Part shown: positions 1 through 8,140 of the stretch, one piece after another
Position numbering within the stretch: position 1 is the first letter of the stretch
Layout: every line of letters starts with the position of its first letter
Assembly (NCBI GenBank): GCA_014204635.1
Contig: JACHLS010000001.1
Span: forward strand, 1 to 64,000
Length of the DNA stretch: 64,000 nt
Reading direction: 5' to 3'
Source: Sporosarcina luteola
Lineage (GTDB): Bacteria > Bacillota > Bacilli > Bacillales_A > Planococcaceae
Position numbers and translations under genes: made by a program
Notes under the pieces: generated by a model
Told to the model about the DNA's origin: nothing
Database searches by the model: none
What the model saw: the letters and a program-made list of their open reading frames with translations, nothing else

Positions 1-95
1 TCCCCAGAGGGGATAAGCATGGAGGAGCCGTATGCGATGACCCGCACGTACGGATCTGTGAGAGGCGCATGAATTTATTCATGCGCCTACTCTAT
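1..95 (+). mobile_element. 3' end of a group II intron (domains V and VI)
   Basis: Positions 25-56 fold as the catalytic domain V hairpin: GAGCCGTATGCG pairs back with CGCACGTACGGATC around a short loop, keeping the AGC start of the lower stem. Domain VI follows as an 11-12 bp stem (63-74 with 77-88) and an unpaired A near 89, the expected branch point, then CTACTCTAT as the 3' intron end near 95. The reverse transcriptase and domains I-IV would lie left of the window. The loop of domain V is shorter than the usual GAAA-type hairpin. The exact 3' splice point is inferred. The intron ends 8 bases before the stop codon of the neighbouring transporter gene on the other strand. Confidence 0.75.
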
Positions 96-103
96 TTAGT
101 CCA

Positions 104-992
104 TTAATTCTTGTTTACAATCCCTTTAAGTCCATGTGTCCTCTGGAAGGTTCGATTGACAAGATAAATACCGAATATGATGAACAGGCCGCCCGCTAGG
201 AGTGAAGGATATAAGGGTTCTCCTAGTAGGAACCAACCAGATATGACGCCGAAGAAAGGAGCTAGAAACAAGTAGGCGCTTGTTTTTCCTGGATCACTTG
301 TTGACAACAGATAATACCAAACAGCAAATTGCAAGATAGAGGACATTATACTTAACCATAACAAGAGGGAAATCGAATGGCCGTTTATAATGAAAAATGG
401 TTGCTCAAATAGAAAACTGCCAACTAAAAGCAGTACTCCGCCAAACAGCATTTGATAAGTTGACAATACCCACGTATCGAAACTGTCGCCCCACTGTTTC
501 ACTAATAATGTCGCGAATGCCCAAAATACCGCTGAAAGCACACCGAAGATTTCCAATCTCAAATTTAATTTGAGCTCCCATGGTGATGATGACACCAATC
601 ATTCCTAGAAGAACGCCAATCCACTGATAAAATTTGTAGCGCGTTTTAAAGAATAGGGTACCGAATACTACAACAAGTAATGGATTAGTGAAAGTGAGAA
701 TGGAAGATTCACTGGCTGAGATGGTGCGTAAGCTCAGGAAGATGCATCCCATTACGCCTGCTGTTTGTAGTGAACCAATCCCAAACAGTTTAATCCAACT
801 GATTCGAGATGTTGGATGAGGTCTCTTCATACTTATAACGATTACAGCCATCACAATACCAGCGAGTATAAAGCGAAGAGCTGCGAGCAGCAATGGGGAT
901 GAATAGGGTAACCCCATTTTAACGACGGCGAAAGAGGAACCCATTAAAAAAGTTGTGAAAATGGTTAGTACTGTAAATTTGATTGTTTTCAT
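104..992 (-). pseudogene. EamA/DMT-family transporter, frameshifted
   Basis: Two overlapping minus-strand frames together make one protein of about 300 residues with the ten hydrophobic segments of the drug/metabolite transporter superfamily. The first frame starts at 992 (MKTIKFTVLTIF, with a GGGAG ribosome site) and reads to GVIITMGAQIKFEI. The second frame then continues as LEIFGVLSAVFWAF and ends at 104. The switch falls in an A/T-rich stretch near 545-560 and is explained by one inserted base (or two lost). Substrate is unknown. It is either a recent pseudogene or a base-calling error; both halves are otherwise well preserved, and the group II intron end lies directly downstream. Confidence 0.8.
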
Positions 993-1145
993 TCATTTGT
1001 CTCCCAACATATTATTAATGAATCATCTTTTTATTATTATAGTGCTAGGTTACTTCAACTTTTATCGAAATGTGGAATCCAGTTTAAAGAGTAAATATAG
1101 ATTTGGCATCTATTAAAATAAAACCAGTTCCCGTATGAAATTTGG

Positions 1146-1174
1146 TTGTTGAGAGACGAAAAATTCAGTACAAT
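1146..1174 (+). promoter_or_regulatory. possible sigma-A promoter for the nucleotidyltransferase gene
   Basis: TTGTTG at 1146-1151 and TACAAT at 1169-1174 are 17 bases apart, about 70 bases before the GTG start at 1241. Neither box is perfect. Confidence 0.4.
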
Positions 1175-1240
1175 GAATATTCCGATAGAAAGGGGTGGCA
1201 AGCTGTCACTCCTTATTTGGCTGGGTAGAGGGGGAATTAC

Positions 1241-1816
1241 GTGAAAATTATTGAAGAAACAAAAAAATGGTTAGAGGGGTACGACCGCCCATGGGGAATT
1301 GCGGGCGGCTGGGCGATTGACCTATTTGTCGGCAGGACTACGAGAGATCATTCGGACGTTGAAGTGGCTATTCTACGTACCGATCAACAACGGCTGAAGA
1401 CTCTGTTTGCCGATTGGTCGTTCCGGAAAGTGGTAAAGGGAGAGTTCCGAGAATGGAATGATGAACAGCTGGTGCTTCCTATCCACGAATTGCATGCGAT
1501 ACATAAAGAAACGGGAGATGAGTTGGAAGTCCTCTTAAATGAAGTGATTGCTGATCGTTGGGTATTCCGGAGAGATCCCACCATCACCTATCCCTCGTCT
1601 TCTCTGTTTTTGAAAACGAAAGAAGGAATGCCTTATCTGCATCCAGCTGTTGTGCTCCTCTACAAAGCGAAAGGGACACGGCCAAAAGATACAATGGACT
1701 TCCAAACAGCTTATCCTTTGCTAGAAAAACAGGATCAAAATTGGTTGCTCAACGCATTGCATATTCATACACCGGGCCATGAGTGGATCTCCCAAATGGA
1801 AGGTGATCTGGAATGA
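1241..1816 (+). CDS. nucleotidyltransferase, aminoglycoside/lincosamide adenylyltransferase-like
   Basis: 191 residues, GTG start preceded by an AGAGGGGGA ribosome site. The segment GIAGGWAIDLFVGR then RDHSDVEVAI (about residues 20-43) is the nucleotide-binding pattern (GG-W ... D-x-E) of the small family that includes ANT(2'')- and Lin-type resistance nucleotidyltransferases. Most chromosomal members of the family are uncharacterised, so a resistance role is not established. The stop overlaps the start of the next gene by four bases (ATGA), suggesting co-translation. Confidence 0.75.
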   Translation: MKIIEETKKWLEGYDRPWGIAGGWAIDLFVGRTTRDHSDVEVAILRTDQQRLKTLFADWSFRKVVKGEFREWNDEQLVLPIHELHAIHKETGDELEVLLNEVIADRWVFRRDPTITYPSSSLFLKTKEGMPYLHPAVVLLYKAKGTRPKDTMDFQTAYPLLEKQDQNWLLNALHIHTPGHEWISQMEGDLE

Positions 1817-2322
1817 AACGCATAATGGTAATTGGAGTTTCAGCGGGTGTCGGTAAATCTACATTCGCCAGAAGGCTCGGCAAAAAGTTGAGGATTGAAG
1901 TGACGCATCTGGATCGCCTTTATTGGCAGCCGGGATGGAAGGAAACTCCGACCGCGCAATTTGTGCAAGCTCAAGAACAGATTGTCCAAGCAGAACAGTG
2001 GATCATCGAAGGAAACTACACATCCACGTTTCCTATCCGTGAACCGCATGCGGACACGATCATCTATTTGGAACTTCCGCTATATGTATGTCTGTATAGA
2101 GTACTCAAGCGCCGTATTCAATTTCATGGCAAGACACGCAATGATTTGACGGAAGGTTGTCCGGAGAAGATCGACTGGCCGTTCCTGCGTTTTATTCTGA
2201 CGACCTACCGCAAACGAAAGAAGAAAATGAAAGAGCGCTTGGACCTTTATGCGACAGAGGGGAAAACGGTCCATTACTTACATTCCTCCAAGCAGATTGA
2301 GGAATACTTGGAAAACGTGTAA
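1813..2322 (+). CDS. P-loop kinase-like ATPase (topology modulation protein family)
   Basis: 169 residues. A Walker A motif GVSAGVGKST lies at about residues 8-17, followed by VTHLDRLYWQPGW, typical of the adenylate-kinase-like proteins annotated as topology modulation protein or FlaR. A basic lid-like stretch (KRRIQFHGKTRNDL, then RKRKKK) follows. It is probably a nucleoside or nucleotide kinase, but the substrate is unknown. It overlaps the preceding nucleotidyltransferase by ATGA, so the two likely share one mRNA. Confidence 0.75.
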   Translation: MKRIMVIGVSAGVGKSTFARRLGKKLRIEVTHLDRLYWQPGWKETPTAQFVQAQEQIVQAEQWIIEGNYTSTFPIREPHADTIIYLELPLYVCLYRVLKRRIQFHGKTRNDLTEGCPEKIDWPFLRFILTTYRKRKKKMKERLDLYATEGKTVHYLHSSKQIEEYLENV

Positions 2323-2386
2323 TCACGCGATAATAAAGGAGGAGATCGCTTTCATCATTTGGTTTCGCCACTTACCACAGATACAT

Positions 2387-2881
2387 ATGAATTTGTCAGA
2401 ATGGACCCCGTTCATCCAAAATGAATGGTATCGAAAACATTATATGAAGTTTGTCTATCTGCTTCAGGCGCTCCTTTTTCTGATTCCTAAATTTGTTGGA
2501 GCAAGTTTCAATTTTGATATCTTATACCTCATCCTAATAAGCATCATTGTCTTTATTATTCACGAATGCCTGCACATTTTGGTTATATACAAACTAGGAG
2601 ATATTAGCCTAACATTTAGCGGAATATTCTTTTGGCTGCATACCAATGCCGTTTTATCAAAGACGAGATTTTGGGTGTTCATGAGCTTGCCCTTTATTGG
2701 TTTGTCGGTAGTCCCCGCGGTAATGTCGTTTTATGTATCGGGGGATCTCAAGTCAATCCTACTATGTATCAGCTGGATAAACACCATCATTTCCGCCGCC
2801 GATATTTACAATTCAGTTTTAATTGCAATAAAACCGATGAAATCCGTTTTTTGCAGAGGTTATTATCAAGTGAAGTCGTAG
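2387..2881 (+). CDS. DUF3267-type membrane metalloprotease-like protein
   Basis: A membrane protein with about four hydrophobic segments and a zincin-like HECLH motif inside the second one (IHECLHILVIYKLGD). This is the signature of the DUF3267 family, putative intramembrane zinc peptidases of unknown substrate. The reading frame is open upstream to 2249. The best ribosome site, AAAGGAGGAG at 2337-2346, would suit a start near 2351-2357, where only ATC/ATT codons are in frame; the ATG at 2387 has no good site. The true start is therefore uncertain (an ATT start or an upstream lesion are both possible). Confidence 0.65.
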   Translation: MNLSEWTPFIQNEWYRKHYMKFVYLLQALLFLIPKFVGASFNFDILYLILISIIVFIIHECLHILVIYKLGDISLTFSGIFFWLHTNAVLSKTRFWVFMSLPFIGLSVVPAVMSFYVSGDLKSILLCISWINTIISAADIYNSVLIAIKPMKSVFCRGYYQVKS

Positions 2882-2885
2882 GGGG

Positions 2886-2920
2886 AGGAAAAGATCGATG
2901 CTCGTCATCGGTCTTTTCCT
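2886..2920. terminator. bidirectional hairpin terminator
   Basis: AGGAAAAGATCGATG pairs with CATCGGTCTTTTCCT around CTCG. It sits between the convergent ends of the DUF3267 gene and the broken minus-strand gene. Confidence 0.7.
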
Positions 2921-2921
2921 A

Positions 2922-3164
2922 TTACCGCAACTGATCCCGCCCATAGCGTTTAAATAATATACTGTAAGCCATACCCGAGATGATGGAAAGAACAAGTTTA
3001 AACGAAAAATTGTCGGCAAGTCCCATGATCACATACCCTTTAAATTTCTGCCAAAGCGTCGCGTCTGGAACCTAGCAGATGATAGGAACCATGCCTAGTA
3101 TGTAAGGAAGGCTGAGCCATACATAAGCAAGAATAAAACCGATTAAAAATGATTTTATATTCAC
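2922..3164 (-). pseudogene. small membrane protein with an in-frame amber codon
   Basis: Reading the minus strand from a GTG at 3164 (ribosome site GGAGTAGG) gives MNIKSFLIGFILAYVWLSLP, a hydrophobic helix, then TAG at 3072-3074 after 30 codons. The same frame then continues without further stops for 49 codons (FSFKLVLSIISGMAYSILFK and on to GRDQLR) to TAA at 2922. The second half keeps a clear membrane segment, so one C-to-T type change has broken an otherwise intact protein of 80 residues. The family is not recognised. Confidence 0.5.
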
Positions 3165-3271
3165 ATGTCCTACTCCATAGCGTTGCAAGTTTTTTGGTAT
3201 TCATTCGTTTCCTATGCAACCTACTTATCACTATATACTAAAATTTCCATGTTGTTATCAAAATGATTCAA

Positions 3272-3321
3272 CAAAAAAACCGGACAGGACAATGTTTCGC
3301 CTTATTTGTCCAATATCCGGG
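3272..3321 (-). terminator. Rho-independent terminator of the cotG-like gene
   Basis: On the minus strand CCGGA...GGACA pairs with TGTCC...TCCGG and is followed by seven T. It lies just downstream of the cotG-like stop codon. Confidence 0.75.
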
Positions 3322-3376
3322 AATGAAGGGCTAAGCAACTTCAGTTATAAAGGTAAGCCTTAAAACGATTTACTTG

Positions 3377-4009
3377 TTAAAACCATCGATTGCGGCAAGT
3401 GGCTCTATTTCTGCAATTAGGTCGTATGTTGAACATCTCGTTGCTTCTACTTGTAAGTCGATGACTACTCGAGGTCATACGATTTCTTGATGTAACTCTA
3501 ATTCTTCTTTGTCCACAACATTTTGCTCGAGAAGTCACCCGCATTCTGCTCGTGCGACGGCGGTTCCGGGAAGTCACCCGCATTCTGCTCGTGCGACGGC
3601 GGTTCCGGGAAGTCACCGGCATTCTGCTCGTGCGACGGCGGTTCCGGGAAGTCACCCGCATTCTGCTCGTGCGACGACGGTTCCGGGAAGTCACCGGCAT
3701 TCTGCTTGTGCGACGGCGGTTCCGGGAAGTCACCCGCATCCTGCTTGTGCGACGGCGGTTCCGGGAAGTCACCCGCATTCTGCTTGTACGACGTTGGTTT
3801 CTTGTCGTAGCTCTTACTCTTTGCCCGCAGCAGCCAAATCGTGATGTGCGTCGAGCTCGGCTTGTTCCGCGATTTTTGCGGGACGTGCGACGTCGCCTGC
3901 TTGTTCGGTGCCGGTTACTCGTAGGATCTTGAAACAGAAAGTCATTTAATCCGAGTTGATTCGCTCTACCTATAGCTCTTTGAATTTCTTCCTCAAAAAA
4001 GAGTGACAT
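3377..4009 (-). CDS. CotG-like spore coat protein with 13-residue Arg/Ser/Thr repeats
   Basis: 210 residues. After a non-repetitive N-terminus (MSLFFEEEIQRAIGRANQLG) the protein is almost wholly Arg, Ser, Thr and Asn. The core is seven copies of a 13-residue unit (TSRNRRRTSRM[RP]V) encoded by near-identical 39-bp DNA repeats at about 3520-3800, bracketed by two CCGQR motifs. B. subtilis CotG also has 13-residue basic, Ser-rich repeats, is phosphorylated by the CotH kinase, and is encoded divergently from cotH. Here the gene likewise faces away from a cotH gene 192 bases upstream. That position and composition support a CotG-like outer coat substrate of CotH. Sequence identity to B. subtilis CotG is not claimed. 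Confidence 0.75.
   Translation of the reverse strand: MSLFFEEEIQRAIGRANQLGLNDFLFQDPTSNRHRTSRRRRTSRKNRGTSRARRTSRFGCCGQRVRATTRNQRRTSRMRVTSRNRRRTSRMRVTSRNRRRTSRMPVTSRNRRRTSRMRVTSRNRRRTSRMPVTSRNRRRTSRMRVTSRNRRRTSRMRVTSRAKCCGQRRIRVTSRNRMTSSSHRLTSRSNEMFNIRPNCRNRATCRNRWF
3520..3800 (-). repeat. 39-bp tandem coding repeats inside the cotG-like gene
   Basis: About seven copies of a 39-bp unit (on the plus strand GCGGTTCCGGGAAGTCACCC followed by GCATTCTGCTCGTGCGACG). Unit length is a multiple of three and copies differ mainly at single positions (R/P change at one codon), as expected of repeats kept by slippage or recombination within a coding frame. Confidence 0.9.
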
Positions 4010-4201
4010 ATATCCACACCCCCCTCCTGTTTGACTGAAGAAGAAACACGGTGAAATTATGGCTTTTCAACGAATTCCTCCCTCCTATCTACCATACGTT
4101 CGCTGTTCTGAAGGAACAGAGTGAAGCGCACAACTTGACCTCATGCTTGCATAGAAATATTTACGAGGAGGCTTCATAGAAATAGGATAACGAGCAAAGG
4201 A

Positions 4202-5290
4202 GTGGTGTCGATCGAGAAGTTACCGGAGTACCGGCTATTTATTCACCCTCAAGATATGAGGGAATTACAGAGAGATATTTGGATTGATGATCCTCTTCCA
4301 GCAAAACTCGCGGTAAATGGGAAAAGGTATGAAGTGGATGTTGTGTATCGTGGTTCGCATATTCGTGATTTTCCAAAGAAATCGTATCAAATCTCCTTCT
4401 ATAGCCCTTCAAAGTTTAGAAACGCACAAGTCATTCATCTGAACGCGGAATTTAAGGATCCCTCTGTAATGAGAAACAAACTATCTTTCGACTTCTTTCG
4501 TGACATCGGCTGTTTGGCGCCCCAAGCCCGTTTTGTTTCCTTGAATTTAAATGGAAAGAACGAAGGCGTCTATTTGGAATTGGAAGCAGTGGACGAAAAC
4601 TTTCTGGCTAATAGAAGATTACCGGAAGGACCAATTTTTTATGCAGTGGATGGGGATGCTAATTTTTCATTAATGAGTGACTTGGATAAACAAGTGAAAA
4701 AATCGCTGTTAACAGGATATGTACAAACATACGGGACAAAGGAAGATGAAGATTATTTACGAGAAACGGTTATGAATATAAATACAATTCCGCGTGAAGA
4801 GTTTGAAAAGACTATCGTTCATTATGTGAATATAGATGCTTATTTACGATGGCTTGCGGGTGTCGTATGTACACAAAACTTCGATGGTTTTGTTCATAAT
4901 TATGCGCTGTATCAACGCAGACAGACCGGTCAATATGAAATTATTCCTTGGGATTACGATGCAACGTGGGGCAGAGACGTAAATGGTGAAGAGATGGAAA
5001 GTGATTATTTACGTATCGAAGGTTTTAATACATTGACAGCCCGAATCCTCGATTGTAAAACTTTTCGTGCCCAGTATAAGAACTTGATGGAAAATATTTT
5101 ACGGAATCAATTCACAGTAGATTATTTAAAACCTAAAATACAAACGATGCATGAGCAGATACGGCCGTATGTTCAATTAGACCCCTATAAAAAAGGAGGT
5201 ATGGATCACTTTGACCGAGAACCGGACTATATCCTCAAATTTATCGAAGCCCGATCCGTGTATATCCAAAAAGAACTGCAATTTCTCTAA
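4202..5290 (+). CDS. cotH: CotH spore coat protein kinase
   Basis: 362 residues, the same length as B. subtilis CotH. CotH proteins are atypical secretory-kinase-like enzymes that phosphorylate coat proteins such as CotB and CotG during spore coat assembly in the mother cell. Recognisable blocks are VVYRGSHIRDFPKKSYQISF (about 48-67), NFDGFVHNYALYQ and the metal-binding IIPWDYDATWGRD (about 250-262). Start is uncertain between the GTG codons at 4202 and 4205, because the AAAGGAG ribosome site lies very close. The divergent cotG-like gene is its likely substrate; sporulation (SigK-type) control is expected but no promoter could be assigned. Confidence 0.9.
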   Translation: MVSIEKLPEYRLFIHPQDMRELQRDIWIDDPLPAKLAVNGKRYEVDVVYRGSHIRDFPKKSYQISFYSPSKFRNAQVIHLNAEFKDPSVMRNKLSFDFFRDIGCLAPQARFVSLNLNGKNEGVYLELEAVDENFLANRRLPEGPIFYAVDGDANFSLMSDLDKQVKKSLLTGYVQTYGTKEDEDYLRETVMNINTIPREEFEKTIVHYVNIDAYLRWLAGVVCTQNFDGFVHNYALYQRRQTGQYEIIPWDYDATWGRDVNGEEMESDYLRIEGFNTLTARILDCKTFRAQYKNLMENILRNQFTVDYLKPKIQTMHEQIRPYVQLDPYKKGGMDHFDREPDYILKFIEARSVYIQKELQFL

Positions 5291-5446
5291 TTGAAATTCT
5301 GTCATATATTTCTTCTAGTAACTGTTACGTATATTGCAGAAGAGGCTGTTTCTGCAAACTTTGTTTTTATGTAAAAAGAGATTATAGAATAATTTGTGCT
5401 ACAATAAACGAAATCATTAAAAGGATATTGTTGTAAGGGGGGTATA

Positions 5447-5686
5447 ATGCAATTGAATTCGGATCCAGGTTATAAGTCATTCTTTTGGAAAAGATTCTTT
5501 CCATTGTTTATCCCTATTCTTATAATTGGGGTGATTTCTGAACCCTATATATCCCAAAATCCGTTTCGCTCCCTCGAAGATTATGGAGAGTTTATTTTCT
5601 TTTTATTGTTTTACACTCTAGTTCTATTTGGATGGGCTGCCTTCATTATTTCAATGACTTGGAGAGTAAAACAGTCACGAAAATAA
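5447..5686 (+). CDS. small two-helix membrane protein, unknown
   Basis: 79 residues beginning MQLNSDPGYKSFFWKRFF after a GGGGGG-type ribosome site. Two hydrophobic segments (about 20-33 and 48-70) are joined by a short outside/inside loop, with a basic C-terminus (WRVKQSRK). No family recognised. It is followed immediately by a good terminator and seems to be a single-gene unit. Confidence 0.6.
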   Translation: MQLNSDPGYKSFFWKRFFPLFIPILIIGVISEPYISQNPFRSLEDYGEFIFFLLFYTLVLFGWAAFIISMTWRVKQSRK

Positions 5687-5701
5687 ATTGTTTCCAAGTT
5701 T

Positions 5702-5731
5702 AAGAGACTTCACCAGTGGAGTCTTTTTTTT
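5702..5731 (+). terminator. Rho-independent terminator
   Basis: AGACTTCACC and GGAGTCT form a stem (AGACTtCAC/GTGgAGTCT) followed by eight T, 15 bases after the small membrane protein gene. Confidence 0.8.
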
Positions 5732-5756
5732 ATGCCTTTACTATTATTTATTGGTC

Positions 5757-5795
5757 AAGTACCCGAAACAAACTGGTATGTCATTTCGGGTACTT
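5757..5795. repeat. perfect 12-bp inverted repeat
   Basis: AAGTACCCGAAA at 5757-5768 is repeated inverted as TTTCGGGTACTT at 5784-5795 with a 15-base loop. It could terminate the minus-strand HxlR transcript, but there is no T-tract; its role is open. Confidence 0.6.
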
Positions 5796-5873
5796 AACGT
5801 ATCGACGGTACGCTCTACTTAGCAGGGACTTGGAACGTTTTATTCTAGGAGAGCTGTTTGATGCAGAGCTGAT

Positions 5874-6179
5874 TTACATCCACTGTTTCGACCACGCTTC
5901 AATCTCCCTCATGATCGGCGTTAAGGCCATCCCTTTTTCTGTTAATGAATATTCGATCCGCACCGGAGTTTCAGGATATACCGCACGAATGACAAACTCT
6001 TGCTGTTCCAATTCTTTTAATCGTTCAGTCAATGTTTTTCCATTTACGCCAAGTTTCTCGGTCATTGTACAAAAGCGTTGGGGACCGGACATCAGCTGGT
6101 ATAAGATTAAGGCTGTCCAACGTTGGCTCAACAGCCCGACTGCTTTTTCGAATCGAGGGCATAATTCAAATTCATACAT
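5874..6179 (-). CDS. HxlR-family winged-helix regulator (CatR/YvaP-like)
   Basis: 101 residues with the HxlR (DUF24) pattern: CPRFEKAVGLLSQRWTALIL at the start, a winged helix around GPQRFCTMTEKLGVNGKTL, and YSLTEKG in the wing. The conserved N-terminal Cys (residue 7) is the thiol sensor used by family members such as HypR and YodB/CatR. It is divergent from a CatE-like dioxygenase gene, and the shared 102-base gap contains an inverted repeat. In B. subtilis the HxlR-type CatR represses catDE in response to quinones and diamide, so local autoregulation of the dioxygenase is likely. Confidence 0.85.
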   Translation of the reverse strand: MYEFELCPRFEKAVGLLSQRWTALILYQLMSGPQRFCTMTEKLGVNGKTLTERLKELEQQEFVIRAVYPETPVRIEYSLTEKGMALTPIMREIEAWSKQWM

Positions 6180-6212
6180 AGGTAGGTTCCTTTCTTATAA
6201 GTTCATATCTTG

Positions 6213-6264
6213 TTGACAATAATAATTATATCATATAAAGTTAGTTACATAAAGTAAGTAACTT
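6213..6264. promoter_or_regulatory. promoter and operator between hxlR and the dioxygenase gene
   Basis: AAGTTAGTTAC (6238-6248) and GTAAGTAACTT (6254-6264) form an inverted repeat with 10 of 11 matches. TTGACA at 6213 and TATAAA at 6234 lie just upstream on the plus strand, so a bound HxlR dimer would sit on the start region of the dioxygenase transcript. Confidence 0.6.
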
Positions 6265-6281
6265 ACCTGGAGGAATTAACA

Positions 6282-7124
6282 ATGAACTTTCATACATCCC
6301 CTTTCACCTATACGGGCGAAGTGCATTTATACGTGACGGATTTGGAACGCTCTCTCAAGTTTTATACGGAGGTCATTGGGTTCAGCATCATGGAACAGGG
6401 GGCATCGCATATTGTCCTGACGGCAGATGGAACGACACCGTTGTTGATCATTGAACAGCCTAAAGGCGTTAAACTGAAGGAATCCCGCAAATCGGGCTTG
6501 TATCATTTCGCGCTTCTCCTTCCAACGCGTGTGGATCTTGGGAAAGTACTGATCCATTTATCCAAATGTGGCATTCCGATTGGCGCATCGGACCATAGAG
6601 TGAGTGAAGCCCTTTATTTATCCGATCCGGACGGCAACGGCATAGAAATTTATTGTGACCGGGACCCTGCTAATTGGGAATGGAGTCATGGCCACGTCTC
6701 TATGACGACAGATCCGATTGACGCTCAAAGTATTGTGGCGGAAGTGGATGGTCCTTGGGAGGGGCTGCCTGCTGGTACGGTGATGGGACATATTCATCTG
6801 CATGTTTCAAACGTGGAAGAGAGTGAAGCGTTCTACCGGGCGCTCGGCTTTGTGACTGTCAGCCACTATCCGAATGCCGTGTTCATGTCGACGGGCAACT
6901 ATCACCACCATATCGCTCTGAACACATGGAATGGCAAGGGGGCGCCGCAGCCTTCAAAAAACAGTGCGGGGTTGCACTCCTTCACGATCATCTATCCTGA
7001 AGACCAAACTTTAAATGACGCGGTGAATCAAATTCGCAGGTTGAATAGAGAAGTGGAGCAAGTAGACAATTATTACGTGACAGCTGATCCATCTGGAACA
7101 GGCATAATTCTTCAAGTTAAATGA
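6282..7124 (+). CDS. VOC-family extradiol dioxygenase, CatE-like
   Basis: 280 residues, two tandem glyoxalase/VOC modules (about 10-130 and 165-280), the size and layout of B. subtilis CatE catechol-2,3-dioxygenase. In the first module the three metal ligands are visible: His15 (EVHLYV), the His in LYHFALLLP and the Glu in GNGIEIYCD. The second module keeps GHIHLHVSN but ends GTGIILQV, lacking the last acidic ligand, so a single active site in the first module is likely. Start is after a CTGGAGGAATT ribosome site. The divergent HxlR regulator supports a role in catechol/quinone removal. A plain glyoxalase role cannot be excluded. Confidence 0.8.
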   Translation: MNFHTSPFTYTGEVHLYVTDLERSLKFYTEVIGFSIMEQGASHIVLTADGTTPLLIIEQPKGVKLKESRKSGLYHFALLLPTRVDLGKVLIHLSKCGIPIGASDHRVSEALYLSDPDGNGIEIYCDRDPANWEWSHGHVSMTTDPIDAQSIVAEVDGPWEGLPAGTVMGHIHLHVSNVEESEAFYRALGFVTVSHYPNAVFMSTGNYHHHIALNTWNGKGAPQPSKNSAGLHSFTIIYPEDQTLNDAVNQIRRLNREVEQVDNYYVTADPSGTGIILQVK

Positions 7125-7637
7125 TGAATAGAGAGAAGGTGGCGATTTCACCAAGGACTATAGAGAGAAGAAAACTGTTGTCTCGATGGTATTATGGCCA
7201 AGTTGGTCAGCAGGCCTACTAAACTGCCGCTTTCATCCAACCATAGTTTAGTGAACAAATGATGTAATAGGTGGGAGATCAAATGTCTGCCCCAAAAATA
7301 GACTTTAGTTTACTTCTGAATCAACTTTTGATTGGGCAGAAAAGATATAGGGTTAGCGTTGGTGCCATACTTCGTTAAAAACACGTATTGATTGTTTTTC
7401 GGCAGTTTATAAATCCTCTATCTTACATCCAGGTATTTCACAAGATCATTCATAGAAGATGTGGTAATACTTAAGGAGTCTTTTAATTTCGTAGTTGGGT
7501 AGCTATTCCTGCTCCGACAGGAGGTACTGTGTATTGCGGGGCGAATTCCAGTGTCACTTTATCATTTGGTGCTGAATCATGGTTATTGGATGTTGCTGTT
7601 ATGTGGCAGTGAGGATACAGTATAATACTCAGTAAAT
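7125..7637. other. intergenic region with a possible coding relic
   Basis: No complete gene seen. From about 7490 to 7612 one plus frame reads WVAIPAPTGGTVYCGANSS and on to VMWQ before a stop, which looks like a short protein remnant, but it has no start, no ribosome site, and no family could be assigned. Confidence 0.3.
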
Positions 7638-7680
7638 TAAAAGGATCTGCACCTATAGAGTTAGGAGCAGATCCTTTAAT
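7638..7680. terminator. hairpin terminator
   Basis: AAAGGATCTGC pairs with GCAGATCCTTT around a 17-base loop. On the minus strand the stem is followed by TTTAATTTA, downstream of the lipoprotein gene. Confidence 0.65.
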
Positions 7681-7714
7681 TATTTTCCTTTGGTACTGTT
7701 ATTTTGGATACTGC

Positions 7715-8140
7715 TCATTTCGAAGCACTCTCCAAATCGAACGATTCTTCCATTCCGTCCCATTTTACATTTACTTTTATTGACTCGTCTTCACCAATCC
7801 AGTAAGAGCCTTTTGATTCGCCCCTAAAAGAAAAAGTCTTTTCTTTAGATGGTTCTTTAAAATGCTTTTTTACTTTATCATCGATTCCATTCGAATTTAA
7901 AGAAAATTCCAGTTCCTTCATAGATGATAAATCCTCTATAGACTTCTTGTATGTTAAAATAAGTTCATAGCTCTCTTGGGAATTTTGACTATTTTTACTC
8001 TCGGTAGTGTTATATATATATTTTGCTTCCCAATGATCACTTTCTCCAGTAAATATATATCTTTTACTATACGAATTGCTGCAAGCGCCTAATACTAAAG
8101 CCGCCCCTAATATTAAATATAACTTTAGTAATTTACTCAA
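7715..8140 (-). CDS. putative lipoprotein, unknown function
   Basis: 141 residues with a classic lipoprotein signal: MSKLLKLYLILGAALVLGAC, with lipobox LGAC and Cys20 as the acylated residue. It therefore should sit on the outer face of the membrane. The mature part is hydrophilic and rich in Ser, Glu and Lys, with no recognised domain. TTG start at 8140 after an AAGGGGGTA site. It stands alone, with its own terminator. Confidence 0.65.
   Translation of the reverse strand: MSKLLKLYLILGAALVLGACSNSYSKRYIFTGESDHWEAKYIYNTTESKNSQNSQESYELILTYKKSIEDLSSMKELEFSLNSNGIDDKVKKHFKEPSKEKTFSFRGESKGSYWIGEDESIKVNVKWDGMEESFDLESASK

Noticed and set aside
1241..2322. Drug-resistance cassette
   Set aside because: The nucleotidyltransferase resembles resistance enzymes only at family level and lies with a kinase-like gene in ordinary chromosomal context.
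3509..3932. Long plus-strand frames across the cotG-like repeat
   Set aside because: They mirror the 39-bp repeats of the minus-strand gene, which has a non-repetitive N-terminus, a good ribosome site and a terminator.
5716..6216. 166-codon plus-strand frame
   Set aside because: It is the complement of the clear HxlR gene and has no ribosome site or family match.
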